Shown here: piece by piece, positions 15,207-22,605 of the stretch
Layout: every line of letters begins with the position of its first letter
Numbering within the stretch: the stretch's first letter is position 1
Assembly (NCBI GenBank): GCA_017646005.1
Contig: JAGCNJ010000042.1
Span: forward strand, 1-48,634
Source of the DNA: Clostridia bacterium
GTDB taxonomy: Bacteria > Bacillota > Clostridia > Oscillospirales > CAG-272
DNA: 48,634 nucleotides
Reading direction: 5' to 3'
Notes under the pieces: model-generated
Databases searched by the model: none
What the model saw: only the letters and a program-made list of their open reading frames with translations
What the model was told of the DNA's origin: nothing
Translations under genes and position numbers: made by a program

Positions 15207-17108
15207 TTATTTGCGCTTTTTCCAAAGCGAGAACTTTAGCACGGTAAGAAGAGTCACAACAAGAAGTACAAGTCCGCCGATATCGGAAATTACAGCGGGG
15301 ATGCCGAGTCTTGCAGAAAGATCAAGAACAGAATCTATGCCGAATACTGCAAGAAGAGCGAGAAGTATTCCAACGAGACCCTCTCCCGCGATCATACCCG
15401 AGCAGAAGAGAATACCGTCGTTGACAATTGCCTTCTTGTCTCCATCGTCGCGCTTAAGCTTGTCAAGACCGAGTCTTACAAGACCGCCCACCATTACGCA
15501 GGCATTAAGCTGAACGGGAAGATATACGCCGATTGCAAAGGGAAGAACCGGTATGCCGAGAATTTCGATTATTATGGCGATACAAACGCCTATAAATACG
15601 AGCCCCCAGGGAAGATTTCCGTCTATAACGCCTTCAATTATCATCTTCATAAGAGTTGCCTGAGGAGCGGCAAGCTGTTCTGTACCAAAGCCCCATGCAC
15701 TGTCGAGAAGATAAAGTGTCGCGCCGATAGCAAGAGCTGCGGCAACTACGCCGATGATCTCGCCTATCTGCTGTTTTTTAGGTGTTGCACCAAGTAAAAA
15801 GCCTGTCTTCAAATCCTGCGAGGTATCGCCTGCGATAGCAGAAACGATGCAGATGATAGAGCCGATGGCTATAGCACTGCTCATAGCCGCAACACCGGTG
15901 CTTCCCGTAAACTTAAGTATAAGAGTAGCAATAAGAAGCGTTGCGATAGCCATACCGGATACAGGGTTGTTACTGCTTCCGACAAGACCGACCATACGGG
16001 AGGATACTGTTGCGAAGAAGAAGCCGAATACGACTACGATCACCGCGCCCAGAAGACTTACGGGAATAGCGGGAACGAGCCATACAAGGAGAGTTAGAAT
16101 AATTATTGCAGGGATAACTATCTTCATGCTGAGGTCATTTGCGGTACGCTCAGAACCTGCACTTGCGCCCTTCATGCTCTTGACAGCGCCTGCAAATGTA
16201 GTAACGATAAGAGGAAGTGATTTTATAAGGCTGATGATACCGCCTGCCGCAAGTGCGCCGGCACCGATATATCTGATGTAAGAGCTCCATATAGCGCTTG
16301 CGCCGCCCTCGGCAAACATCTGACCGATGGGAGTGTTGCCCGGATAAAGGATAATGTCAGCACCGAAAAGCACGATTATCGGAATGATAACCATCCAGCT
16401 GAGCACACCGCCTGCAAACATATAGGATGCGATACGGGGACCGCAGATGTATCCGACACTTAAAACCGCGGGATAGATCTGCGTACCGATCTCGCCGTTG
16501 TAGCCCTTGAATCTTAAGGAGATCTCGCCCGAAACGAGCTTGAGTCCGTCTATTATAAACTTGAATATTGCGGCAAAGCCCATACCGGCAAATACGGTAG
16601 AAGCGTTAGCACCGCCTTGTTCACCTGCTAAAAGCACCTCTGCGCACGCCTTACCCTCGGGATAGGGAAGTACGCTGTGCTCCTTTACGATGAGCGCGTT
16701 GCGAAGCGGTATCATAAAGAATACGCCGAGCAGACCGCCAAGAAGTGCGATGAGTGTGATCTCAATAATGCCGGGCTTGTCCATTTTACCCTCAGCCGCC
16801 CATAAAAAGAGCGCGGGAAGTGTAAAAATAGCACCTGCGGCAAGCGATTCGCCCGCAGAACCGACGGTTTGTACAATGTTGCTTTCGAGAATTGAGTTTT
16901 TGCGCATTATCACGCGGATAACGCCCATAGCGATAACCGCTGCGGGAATGGAGGCGGAAACAGTCATTCCAACTCTCAGACCGAGATAAGCGTTAGCGGC
17001 ACCGAATACCACCGCGAGTAAGATACCCATAACGATAGAGCTTACCGTTATTTCGGGTGTCACCTTTTCGGCAGGTATATAGGGCTTGAATTCTTTTTGT
17101 TCGTTCAT
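15207..17108 (-). CDS. OPT family oligopeptide transporter
   Basis: A 633-residue polytopic permease of the OPT superfamily, taking up oligopeptides or metal-chelates by proton coupling. Family features are the N-terminal EITVSSIVMGILLAVVFGAANAYLGLRVGMTVSASIPAAV, PYPEGKACAEVL, the GDTSQDLKTGFLLGATPKKQQ motif and PVLPFAIGVYLPV. The ATG at 17108 gives the normal N-terminus; codons further upstream would add 16 atypical residues. It has its own promoter and is followed 4 bp later by the PqqD-like gene. Confidence 0.92.
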   Translation of the reverse strand: MNEQKEFKPYIPAEKVTPEITVSSIVMGILLAVVFGAANAYLGLRVGMTVSASIPAAVIAMGVIRVIMRKNSILESNIVQTVGSAGESLAAGAIFTLPALFLWAAEGKMDKPGIIEITLIALLGGLLGVFFMIPLRNALIVKEHSVLPYPEGKACAEVLLAGEQGGANASTVFAGMGFAAIFKFIIDGLKLVSGEISLRFKGYNGEIGTQIYPAVLSVGYICGPRIASYMFAGGVLSWMVIIPIIVLFGADIILYPGNTPIGQMFAEGGASAIWSSYIRYIGAGALAAGGIISLIKSLPLIVTTFAGAVKSMKGASAGSERTANDLSMKIVIPAIIILTLLVWLVPAIPVSLLGAVIVVVFGFFFATVSSRMVGLVGSSNNPVSGMAIATLLIATLILKFTGSTGVAAMSSAIAIGSIICIVSAIAGDTSQDLKTGFLLGATPKKQQIGEIIGVVAAALAIGATLYLLDSAWGFGTEQLAAPQATLMKMIIEGVIDGNLPWGLVFIGVCIAIIIEILGIPVLPFAIGVYLPVQLNACVMVGGLVRLGLDKLKRDDGDKKAIVNDGILFCSGMIAGEGLVGILLALLAVFGIDSVLDLSARLGIPAVISDIGGLVLLVVTLLTVLKFSLWKKRK

Positions 17109-17164
17109 TTTAGCCTGACCTTTCGTTTGCTTATATTGTGCCGCAAAAAGCAGCAATCCATACT

Positions 17165-17192
17165 ATTATATCATAATTTGGGAAAAAAGCAA
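17165..17192 (-). promoter_or_regulatory. Promoter of the OPT-pqqD operon
   Basis: Minus strand TTGCTT (17192-17187), 16 nt, TATAAT (17170-17165) with an extended TGATATAAT -10. Confidence 0.7.
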
Positions 17193-17284
17193 GAGAAAAA
17201 AGTATATTTTTGACCCGACATACCATTTTTTGAAGCTTTTTTATACGCATAACCCGGAAAGGAATAAAAAATGGTCGAAATCGG

Positions 17285-17313
17285 TTGATTTATTGTCTGC
17301 TTTGTGGTACAAT
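17285..17313 (+). promoter_or_regulatory. Promoter of rsmA
   Basis: TTGATT (17285-17290), 17 nt, TACAAT (17308-17313), about 30 nt before the start codon. Confidence 0.65.
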
Positions 17314-17344
17314 CTTAAAAGAAATATAACAAACGGAGATGCAT

Positions 17345-18232
17345 ATGCGACTGACCGATATAAATACTGTTAAAGAGATAATGAATGAGTACGGACTCAA
17401 TTTCAAGAAGAAGTTCGGACAGAATTTCCTTATAAACGCAGGAGTGCCTGCCCGCATTGCGGACGAGTGCACAGACGGGGATTTTGATTACGGTATTCTT
17501 GAAATAGGTCCCGGAATCGGCACGCTTACCTATGAGCTTGCAAAGCGTTACAAGAAGGTTGTGGCGGTTGAAATTGATACCACTCTTTTGCCGGCGCTTG
17601 AGCATACGCTTGCCGAATTTGATAACGTAACCGTGATATCCGGAGATATTATGAAGCTTGATGTAAACGAGCTTTGCAAGCGCGAGTTTTCGGATGCCGG
17701 AATGAAGTTTTCTGTTTGCGCAAATCTTCCGTACTATATCACAACACCTGTGATTATGCATCTGCTTGAAAGTGAAGCCGGCTTTGATTATATTACCGTT
17801 ATGATACAAAAAGAAGTTGTTGCAAGACTTACAAGCGAGCCCGGAAGTGCCGATTACGGAGCGATAACAGCATCGGTATCCTACTACGGAGAGGTAAAAA
17901 AACTTTTTAACGTATCCGCGGGATGCTTTATGCCTGCACCTAAGGTGGATTCTTCGGTTATGAGGATAAAGCTGTATAAGTCCGCACCGGTCAAATTCAA
18001 GGATAAGGGCATTTTTTTCAGGGTAATACGCGGAGCATTTGCTCAAAGGCGTAAAACGCTTCCGAATTCGCTGTCGGGTGAATTCGGAGAGCTTGACAGG
18101 CAAAGCCTTACAAGCGTTGTTGAAGCGGCGGGATTTTCGGCGACAATACGCGGCGAAACGCTTTCGATAAATGATTTTGCTCTGCTTTCGGACGAGATCG
18201 CAGATGAGATAAATGATCGCAGAAAGAGCTGA
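17345..18232 (+). CDS. rsmA: 16S rRNA (adenine1518-N6/adenine1519-N6)-dimethyltransferase RsmA (KsgA)
   Basis: RsmA dimethylates two adjacent adenines near the 3' end of 16S rRNA with S-adenosylmethionine during small-subunit maturation. Seen in the 295-residue product: KKFGQNFLIN at the N-terminus, SAM-binding motif I LEIGPGIGTLTYELA, acidic motif VEIDTTL, motif IV NLPYYITTPVIMHLL, and the C-terminal FAQRRKTL. The ATG at 17345 is preferred over the ATG at 17339 because GGAG at 17335-17338 abuts 17339 but is 6 nt from 17345. The usual partner rnmV is not next to it. Confidence 0.95.
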   Translation: MRLTDINTVKEIMNEYGLNFKKKFGQNFLINAGVPARIADECTDGDFDYGILEIGPGIGTLTYELAKRYKKVVAVEIDTTLLPALEHTLAEFDNVTVISGDIMKLDVNELCKREFSDAGMKFSVCANLPYYITTPVIMHLLESEAGFDYITVMIQKEVVARLTSEPGSADYGAITASVSYYGEVKKLFNVSAGCFMPAPKVDSSVMRIKLYKSAPVKFKDKGIFFRVIRGAFAQRRKTLPNSLSGEFGELDRQSLTSVVEAAGFSATIRGETLSINDFALLSDEIADEINDRRKS

Positions 18233-18309
18233 TATTTGTAAAATATGCAATAAAACCTGGGCTTGTTGTTGGTGATATGCTCTAAAACGACAATGTTTGT
18301 AAAAAAGGA

Positions 18310-18338
18310 TTGACAAAATCACGCTTTTTTGATAAAAT
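18310..18338 (+). promoter_or_regulatory. Promoter of the SLH-domain protein gene
   Basis: TTGACA (18310-18315), 17 nt, TAAAAT (18333-18338). Confidence 0.75.
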
Positions 18339-18391
18339 ATGCAAGGTTAGTTAATCATACATAATATATATTGAAAGGAATTACATTAAGT

Positions 18392-19291
18392 ATGAAGAAA
18401 TACGGATTGTGTATAATCTCCTTTGTCATCGCGGCGTGCCTTTTGTTTGCCGGCATTTTTATGGTAGCGGCTCAGGCAAGCGACACGGTTGAAACCTACT
18501 ATACCGTAGGCTTTAACACATACGGCGGAAGCTATATTGAAAGCGTACATATCCGCAAGGGCGGAAAGGTGCCGAGACCCGAAGAGGATCCTGTCAAGGA
18601 AGGCTTTATCTTCGCGGGCTGGTATACCGGAAGCCACTATACTACCGTATACGATTTCAACACTCCCGTTGAAAGCAGCATGAGTATTTTCGCAAAATGG
18701 GAGGTTGACCGCAATTACGAGGAAAAGCTTGCCCAAATAAAGCTTGATTTCAAAGACGTGGTCAAGGGAAAATGGTATTACGACGACGTTGCCTACGTAT
18801 TTGATAAGGGACTTATGAACGGTATATCCAAGACCGAATTCAATCCCGACGGCGATTTTACAAGAGCGATGTTCGTGACCGTGCTCTACCGTATGCAGAA
18901 GTCTCCCTCTGTCAATTCCGATTGCCCGTTTACAGACGTTAAGGCAGGAAGCTATTACAGAGATGCGGTAATATGGGCGTATAAGAACGAGATAGTTAAC
19001 GGTATCAGCGAAACAGAATTTGCTCCCGACACACCCATCACGCGCGAGCAGATGGCGGTAATAATGTACAGATACGCGAAATTTGCGCGTATGGATACAA
19101 AGCTTCGCGGTAAGCTTGAGGTTCATGTAGACTATCTTAAGATAGCAAAGTACGCAGAGGATGCGGTGCTTTGGGCTACGAAGAACAAGGTTATGTGGAG
19201 TAACACGGAAGGTTACTTTGAGCCTAAACGCAACGCAACGAGAGCCGAAGCGGCGGCAGTATTTACCGTAATGCACCGTGATATGAGATAA
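18392..19291 (+). CDS. Secreted SLH-domain protein with an InlB-type B-repeat
   Basis: A 299-residue exported protein. Residues 1 to about 30 form a signal peptide (MKKYGL, hydrophobic core, cleavage near AQA/SD). One Listeria-Bacteroides (Flg_new/InlB B) repeat follows (YTVGFNTYGGSYIESV...GFIFAGWYTG...AKWE). Then come three S-layer homology motifs: DVVKGKWYYDDVAYVFDKGLMNGIS, FTDVKAGSYYRDAVIWAYKNEIVNGIS, and a weaker third ending in EPKRNATRAEAAAVF. SLH triplets bind pyruvylated secondary cell-wall polymers, so the protein is probably wall-anchored. The ATG at 18392 with AAAGGAA upstream is preferred to a TTG at 18371. It has no catalytic domain. Confidence 0.88.
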   Translation: MKKYGLCIISFVIAACLLFAGIFMVAAQASDTVETYYTVGFNTYGGSYIESVHIRKGGKVPRPEEDPVKEGFIFAGWYTGSHYTTVYDFNTPVESSMSIFAKWEVDRNYEEKLAQIKLDFKDVVKGKWYYDDVAYVFDKGLMNGISKTEFNPDGDFTRAMFVTVLYRMQKSPSVNSDCPFTDVKAGSYYRDAVIWAYKNEIVNGISETEFAPDTPITREQMAVIMYRYAKFARMDTKLRGKLEVHVDYLKIAKYAEDAVLWATKNKVMWSNTEGYFEPKRNATRAEAAAVFTVMHRDMR

Positions 19292-19294
19292 ATA

Positions 19295-19324
19295 AAAAAG
19301 TGCTTGTTTTTACAAGCACTTTTT
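19295..19324. terminator. Bidirectional terminator between the SLH gene and yqhQ
   Basis: AAAAAGTGCTTGT pairs with ACAAGCACTTTTT around a four-T loop, with A and T tracts on both sides. It lies between the convergent stop codons at 19291 and 19329. Confidence 0.9.
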
Positions 19325-19328
19325 GTTT

Positions 19329-20348
19329 TTACCATTCGTCGCTGTCATCTCCGGGGATAACAAGCTCAACCGCCTTTATTGCACATTCGATCATACTGTC
19401 GTCAGGCTCAATCACCGAAATATGCTGAAGCCATACGCCGGGAAGCGATATCAGTCGTGTAAGAGCATTGTCGTGTCTTCCTGCGATCTTGATAAGCTCG
19501 TAGCCGATTCCGACCGTAATGGGGAGAAGCGCAAGCTTGATGACCGTTCTGAGTATAGGATTGGTCGCCGAGATGAACATTGAAATGATGATTCCAACTA
19601 TGAGCATAAGTATCATAAACGAAGTGCCGCATCTCGGATGGAAGCGGTTCATCTTGCGCACGTTTTCAACGGTAAGCTCAAGACCTGCCTCGTAGCAGAA
19701 GATAGTTTTATGCTCGGCACCGTGATACATAAACGTGCGTCTTATGTCCTTCATAAGCGAAACGAGATACATATATAGCACGAATATTACGATGCGAAGA
19801 ACACCTTCAAACAGACTGCGAACAAAATTCCCCTCTAAAACAGGGAAAACCTTTGCAAGCCAAGAGAAGATCTGTGCGGGCAGATACATAAACAAGACGA
19901 GTGCGATCGCCACGCCAAGCACAGAGGCTATAAGCATAAGCACGTTCATTAAAGCATCGCTTTTCTTTTTGCCGTTGTCGCTCTGCTCGGTGTGTGCTTG
20001 CTCTTCATCAGTCTCACAGGATTGCTCGGGGATATCCTCAGCCGACTTTTTCTTCGGCGGCTCTTCATCCTCAAGTCCGCTTAATTCTGCCGATTCCATA
20101 AGGCATTTATAGCCGATCGACAGAGATGCTATGAAATTATATACGCCGCGAACGATGGGAAGCTTGAAAAATTTGTTGACCTTTTTGTTTGAGTTGTCCC
20201 ATTCCTTTATTACTATTTCGCCGCTTGTATGTCTGACAGCCATAGCGGTCTTTTTCGGGCCGCGCATCATAATGCCCTCAATAAGAGCCTGACCGCCGAT
20301 AGATGTCTTTTTGCGTTGGTTTATTATACAGCTTTTGTCCTTCAACAC
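19329..20348 (-). CDS. yqhQ: DUF1385 family membrane protein YqhQ
   Basis: A 339-residue protein of the DUF1385 (YqhQ) family, of unestablished function. The signature IGGQALIEGIMMRGPKKTAMAVR is near the N-terminus, followed by hydrophobic segments, an acidic and Lys-rich insert around residues 95-145 (EEPPKKKSAED...), and the conserved MYHGAEHKTIFCYEAG and RFHPRCGTSFMILM motifs. The start is taken as the GTG at 20348 because AAAGG lies about 6 nt upstream; a TTG at 20345 is an alternative. In many Clostridia this gene precedes the release-factor methyltransferase gene, which is not seen here. Confidence 0.88.
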   Translation of the reverse strand: MLKDKSCIINQRKKTSIGGQALIEGIMMRGPKKTAMAVRHTSGEIVIKEWDNSNKKVNKFFKLPIVRGVYNFIASLSIGYKCLMESAELSGLEDEEPPKKKSAEDIPEQSCETDEEQAHTEQSDNGKKKSDALMNVLMLIASVLGVAIALVLFMYLPAQIFSWLAKVFPVLEGNFVRSLFEGVLRIVIFVLYMYLVSLMKDIRRTFMYHGAEHKTIFCYEAGLELTVENVRKMNRFHPRCGTSFMILMLIVGIIISMFISATNPILRTVIKLALLPITVGIGYELIKIAGRHDNALTRLISLPGVWLQHISVIEPDDSMIECAIKAVELVIPGDDSDEW

Positions 20349-20398
20349 AATTGTCCTTTCTGAATATAATATAAAGCAGGTATATTCCCACTCATTAC

Positions 20399-20427
20399 AG
20401 TTTATCACAAAAACAGAATATATTCAA
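20399..20427 (-). promoter_or_regulatory. Promoter of yqhQ
   Basis: Minus strand TTGAAT (20427-20422), 17 nt, TAAACT (20404-20399). Confidence 0.6.
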
Positions 20428-20490
20428 GTCTTTTTATCAACTTTGCTAATTTGTTTACATTTTAAGCTCAAAAAATGGGGTTGTTTATTG

Positions 20491-20519
20491 TTGACAATAT
20501 AAGCCGTTTTTGCTATAAT
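20491..20519 (+). promoter_or_regulatory. Consensus promoter of the EamA permease gene
   Basis: TTGACA (20491-20496), 17 nt, TATAAT (20514-20519), both perfect, with an extended TGC before the -10. One of the strongest promoters in the window. Confidence 0.85.
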
Positions 20520-20553
20520 AATCGGGTGAATATAAAATGTATGAGGTGTTATT

Positions 20554-21417
20554 TTGCAACAGATGAAAAAAGGTATGACTGCGAGAAGCGCAACGCTTGT
20601 TATGATGCTCGTATCGGTTATGTGGAGTATTGCAGGCGTGCTTTTTAAGTACATAGATTGCAATCCGATCGTTATTGCCGGAATCAGAAGCTCTATAGCG
20701 GCTGTGACCGTGCTTGTGTATATGCTTGCATCAAAAACAAAATTCGTTTTTACAAAGCAGACTATGCTTAACGCAGTTGTGTGCGCGCTTACCTTTTTCT
20801 GCTTTGTGGGTGCAAACAAGCTTACAAGCTCGGCAAATGCGATAGTATTGCAGTATTCCGCACCGGTGTTCGTGCTTTTGTATCAGTTGTTCTTTAAGCA
20901 CCAGAAGCCGAGGATAAGTGATGTCGTTTGCGTGCTTGTCACGATAATCGGTGTATCGGTGTTTGTATGGGACAGCCTGGGCAACGGAAGACTTTTGGGC
21001 GATATAGTAGCGATACTGTCGGCTATCGGCTTTGCGGGAATATTTATTGTTATAGGAGAAGCAGATCAGACGACCGGCATCAACGGAGTGCTTCAGGGGC
21101 AGATCTTGACTGCGCTTATCGGCATACCGTTTGCGTTGTTTACCGAAAATACCTTTGATCTGCAAACGGCGGGGCTGTTTTTAATACTTGGTGTTATACA
21201 GCTTGGTATCCCGTATCTTCTTGTCGCCATTGCAGGACCGTATTGCCCACCGCTTGTAAGTACGATCGTAACCGTGTTTGAGCCTCTGCTCAATCCTGTG
21301 TGGGTGGCACTAATTTACGGAGAAGTGCCGGGTATATGGTCATTTATAGGCGGAATAATCGTAATTGCAAACGTGCTTGTATACTGTATTATGCGCGATA
21401 GGCGCGAGGCAAAATAA
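20554..21417 (+). CDS. DMT superfamily (EamA) permease
   Basis: A 287-residue membrane protein with about ten hydrophobic segments and two EamA repeats (the first from VMMLVSVMWSIAGVLFKY, the second from LLGDIVAILSAIGFAGIFIV). The family exports or imports small metabolites such as amino acids; the substrate is not predictable. The start is a TTG at 20554, supported by GAGG 7 nt upstream; the next ATG (20563) is too far from it. The stop codon merges with an inverted repeat (21416-21457) that has a partner at the end of the convergent gene on the other side of the SHOCT islet. Confidence 0.85.
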   Translation: MQQMKKGMTARSATLVMMLVSVMWSIAGVLFKYIDCNPIVIAGIRSSIAAVTVLVYMLASKTKFVFTKQTMLNAVVCALTFFCFVGANKLTSSANAIVLQYSAPVFVLLYQLFFKHQKPRISDVVCVLVTIIGVSVFVWDSLGNGRLLGDIVAILSAIGFAGIFIVIGEADQTTGINGVLQGQILTALIGIPFALFTENTFDLQTAGLFLILGVIQLGIPYLLVAIAGPYCPPLVSTIVTVFEPLLNPVWVALIYGEVPGIWSFIGGIIVIANVLVYCIMRDRREAK

Positions 21418-21457
21418 AAAATCCCGAGCAAATACGTCGTACTCTTAAGGACAGTTT
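21416..21457 (+). repeat. Inverted repeat, left copy, starting in the EamA stop codon
   Basis: AAAAAATCCCGAGC, 11 variable bases, then ACTCTTAAGGACAGTTTT. The right copy (22563-22605, opposite strand) has the same two blocks and the same spacing. Both copies begin within the TAA of the neighbouring gene. Confidence 0.65.
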
Positions 21458-21478
21458 TTATAAAAACTAATATCAAAA

Positions 21479-21505
21479 AACGAGCTGAACAAAAATCAGC
21501 TCGTT
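21479..21505 (-). terminator. Terminator of the SHOCT gene
   Basis: On the minus strand AACGAGCTGA pairs with TCAGCTCGTT and is followed by a T run, 46 nt after the stop codon. Confidence 0.8.
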
Positions 21506-21551
21506 AATTTTATACCACACCGATATTTCGGTCTACGGTATAGCGATGTAA

Positions 21552-22019
21552 TCAAAGACCAAGTAACTCTTTTTTCTTTGAGTCAAATTCTTCTTGAGTA
21601 ATGATCCCCATATCTAATAAATTTTTCAATTTCATTATCTCATCTGCGGTGGAACCAGAAGTTGAAACTACTTTGGGGGATTTCGCTTCTTTAATTTTAT
21701 CCTGAATATAAGCAACCATTTTTTCTGCAATTTCATTCTCTTTAGAATTTATGGTAATGGTATTTTCATCAGAAGATGCCGACAAAACGCCACCAACGCT
21801 TTCCCTTCCTCCAAGCAATGAAAACTGTATATGACCTGCTGTCCAACCAGCTTTTTTAAACTGCACAGCAGTCAAGTCATTGTAATATATGGTTTTATCA
21901 CCCTTTATACCCATAGCGAAAAAGTTAAGAACACCCGAATGTGTAATCACAATTCTGTCTTCATAAACTTTTAATCCGTCTCCAACCGAGCTTTTAAAAT
22001 CAAAAATTAGATTTTCCAT
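21552..22019 (-). CDS. SHOCT-domain protein with N-terminal PH-like (DUF4429-type) domain
   Basis: A 155-residue soluble protein. The N-terminal ~110 residues resemble the PH-like DUF4429 fold (VYEDRIVITHSGVLNF...KTIYYNDLTAVQFKKAGWTAGHIQF). The C-terminal ~30 residues are a SHOCT motif (IMKLKNLLDMGIITQEEFDSKKKELLGL), a short helical module of unknown function common near phages and mobile elements. The ATG at 22019 has AAGGAG 9 nt upstream. Codon use is more A/T-rich than in the neighbours. It lies in an islet bounded by an inverted repeat pair and next to a MITE-like element, which suggests acquisition. Confidence 0.8.
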   Translation of the reverse strand: MENLIFDFKSSVGDGLKVYEDRIVITHSGVLNFFAMGIKGDKTIYYNDLTAVQFKKAGWTAGHIQFSLLGGRESVGGVLSASSDENTITINSKENEIAEKMVAYIQDKIKEAKSPKVVSTSGSTADEIMKLKNLLDMGIITQEEFDSKKKELLGL

Positions 22020-22025
22020 AGTTTG

Positions 22026-22240
22026 TTTCTCCTTGTAATCAAAAAGTGCGCCAACCGAAGTCAGCGCACCGAAAAACACAAACTCCGATTGCTGCTACAC
22101 AAAACCAGATAAACGGGATAATGGTATCCGACATACTACCTGTTGGAATTTGCGCTTTTACCAAATTCAAAAGTAGTATGCCTAAAAAAGGGTATAATAT
22201 CCCCTATGAAAATAGAAAGACCATTAGCCCTAAAAGTTTA
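22026..22240 (-). pseudogene. Possible broken small membrane-protein ORF upstream of the SHOCT gene
   Basis: In the SHOCT mRNA leader one minus-strand frame reads ...KLLGLMVFLFS, an in-frame TAG, then GILYPFLGILLLNLVK...IIPFIWFCVAAIGVCVF to a TGA just before the SHOCT ribosome binding site. Two hydrophobic segments are visible. It may be a decayed two-helix membrane protein gene or simply chance; no start codon with a ribosome binding site is clear after the TAG. Confidence 0.25.
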
Positions 22241-22262
22241 TTCGGTTTTGTGTAGCATTTTT

Positions 22263-22291
22263 ATTATATCACAATTTTCGCGGTTTGTAAA
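22263..22291 (-). promoter_or_regulatory. Promoter of the SHOCT transcript
   Basis: Minus strand TTTACA (22291-22286), 17 nt, TATAAT (22268-22263). It implies an unusually long leader of about 235 nt before the SHOCT start codon. Confidence 0.65.
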
Positions 22292-22335
22292 TATGATACA
22301 TAAAATTTATGAAATTACCTTACGGGAGGTGAAAA

Positions 22336-22461
22336 GAGCCTCCCTTGTGTAAAGGAAGGTGGCTTGCGAAGCAAGACGGAGGGATTGAAAAAATAAAAAG
22401 TCATCGTAAAACAATCCCTCAGTCACCTTCGGTGCCAGCTCCCTTTACACAAGGGAGCCTT
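22336..22461. repeat. MITE-like palindromic element
   Basis: Two ~50-bp imperfect inverted arms (22336-22387 and 22411-22461) flank an A-rich core. The outer ends read AGCCTCCCTTGTGTAAAGG and its near complement. Each arm contains a small internal hairpin of the form GGC-NNN-CGAAG-NNN-GAC. The element does not code for protein. A fragment of the same family is at 10567-10615. Confidence 0.75.
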
Positions 22462-22562
22462 TTTTGTTCATCTATGACTTGTCAATTTTCCTGACAAGCA
22501 CTGCATTTGTAGACACAAACGCAAAATACGGCATACCTCTTTCGAGATATACCGTATTTTTG

Positions 22563-22605
22563 AAAACTGTCCTTTAGAGTGACGCTCTAAAGCTCGGGAT
22601 TTTTT
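22563..22605 (-). repeat. Inverted repeat, right copy, starting in the HAD-gene stop codon
   Basis: Reading on the minus strand: AAAAAATCCCGAGC, 11 variable bases, ACTCTAAAGGACAGTTTT. It is the partner of 21416-21457. In this copy the middle can fold (TTTAGAG/CTCTAAA). A further hairpin built on AAAATACGG/CCGTATTTT lies beside it at 22523-22560. Confidence 0.65.

Noticed and set aside
17315..18322. 335-codon open frame on the minus strand opposite rsmA
   Set aside because: It mirrors the real rsmA frame, has no ribosome binding site and encodes no recognisable domain. Long antisense frames are common here because of codon bias.
18386..19276. 296-codon minus-strand frame opposite the SLH gene
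   Set aside because: Shadow of a gene with clear signal peptide and SLH motifs; its own translation is Cys/His-rich nonsense.
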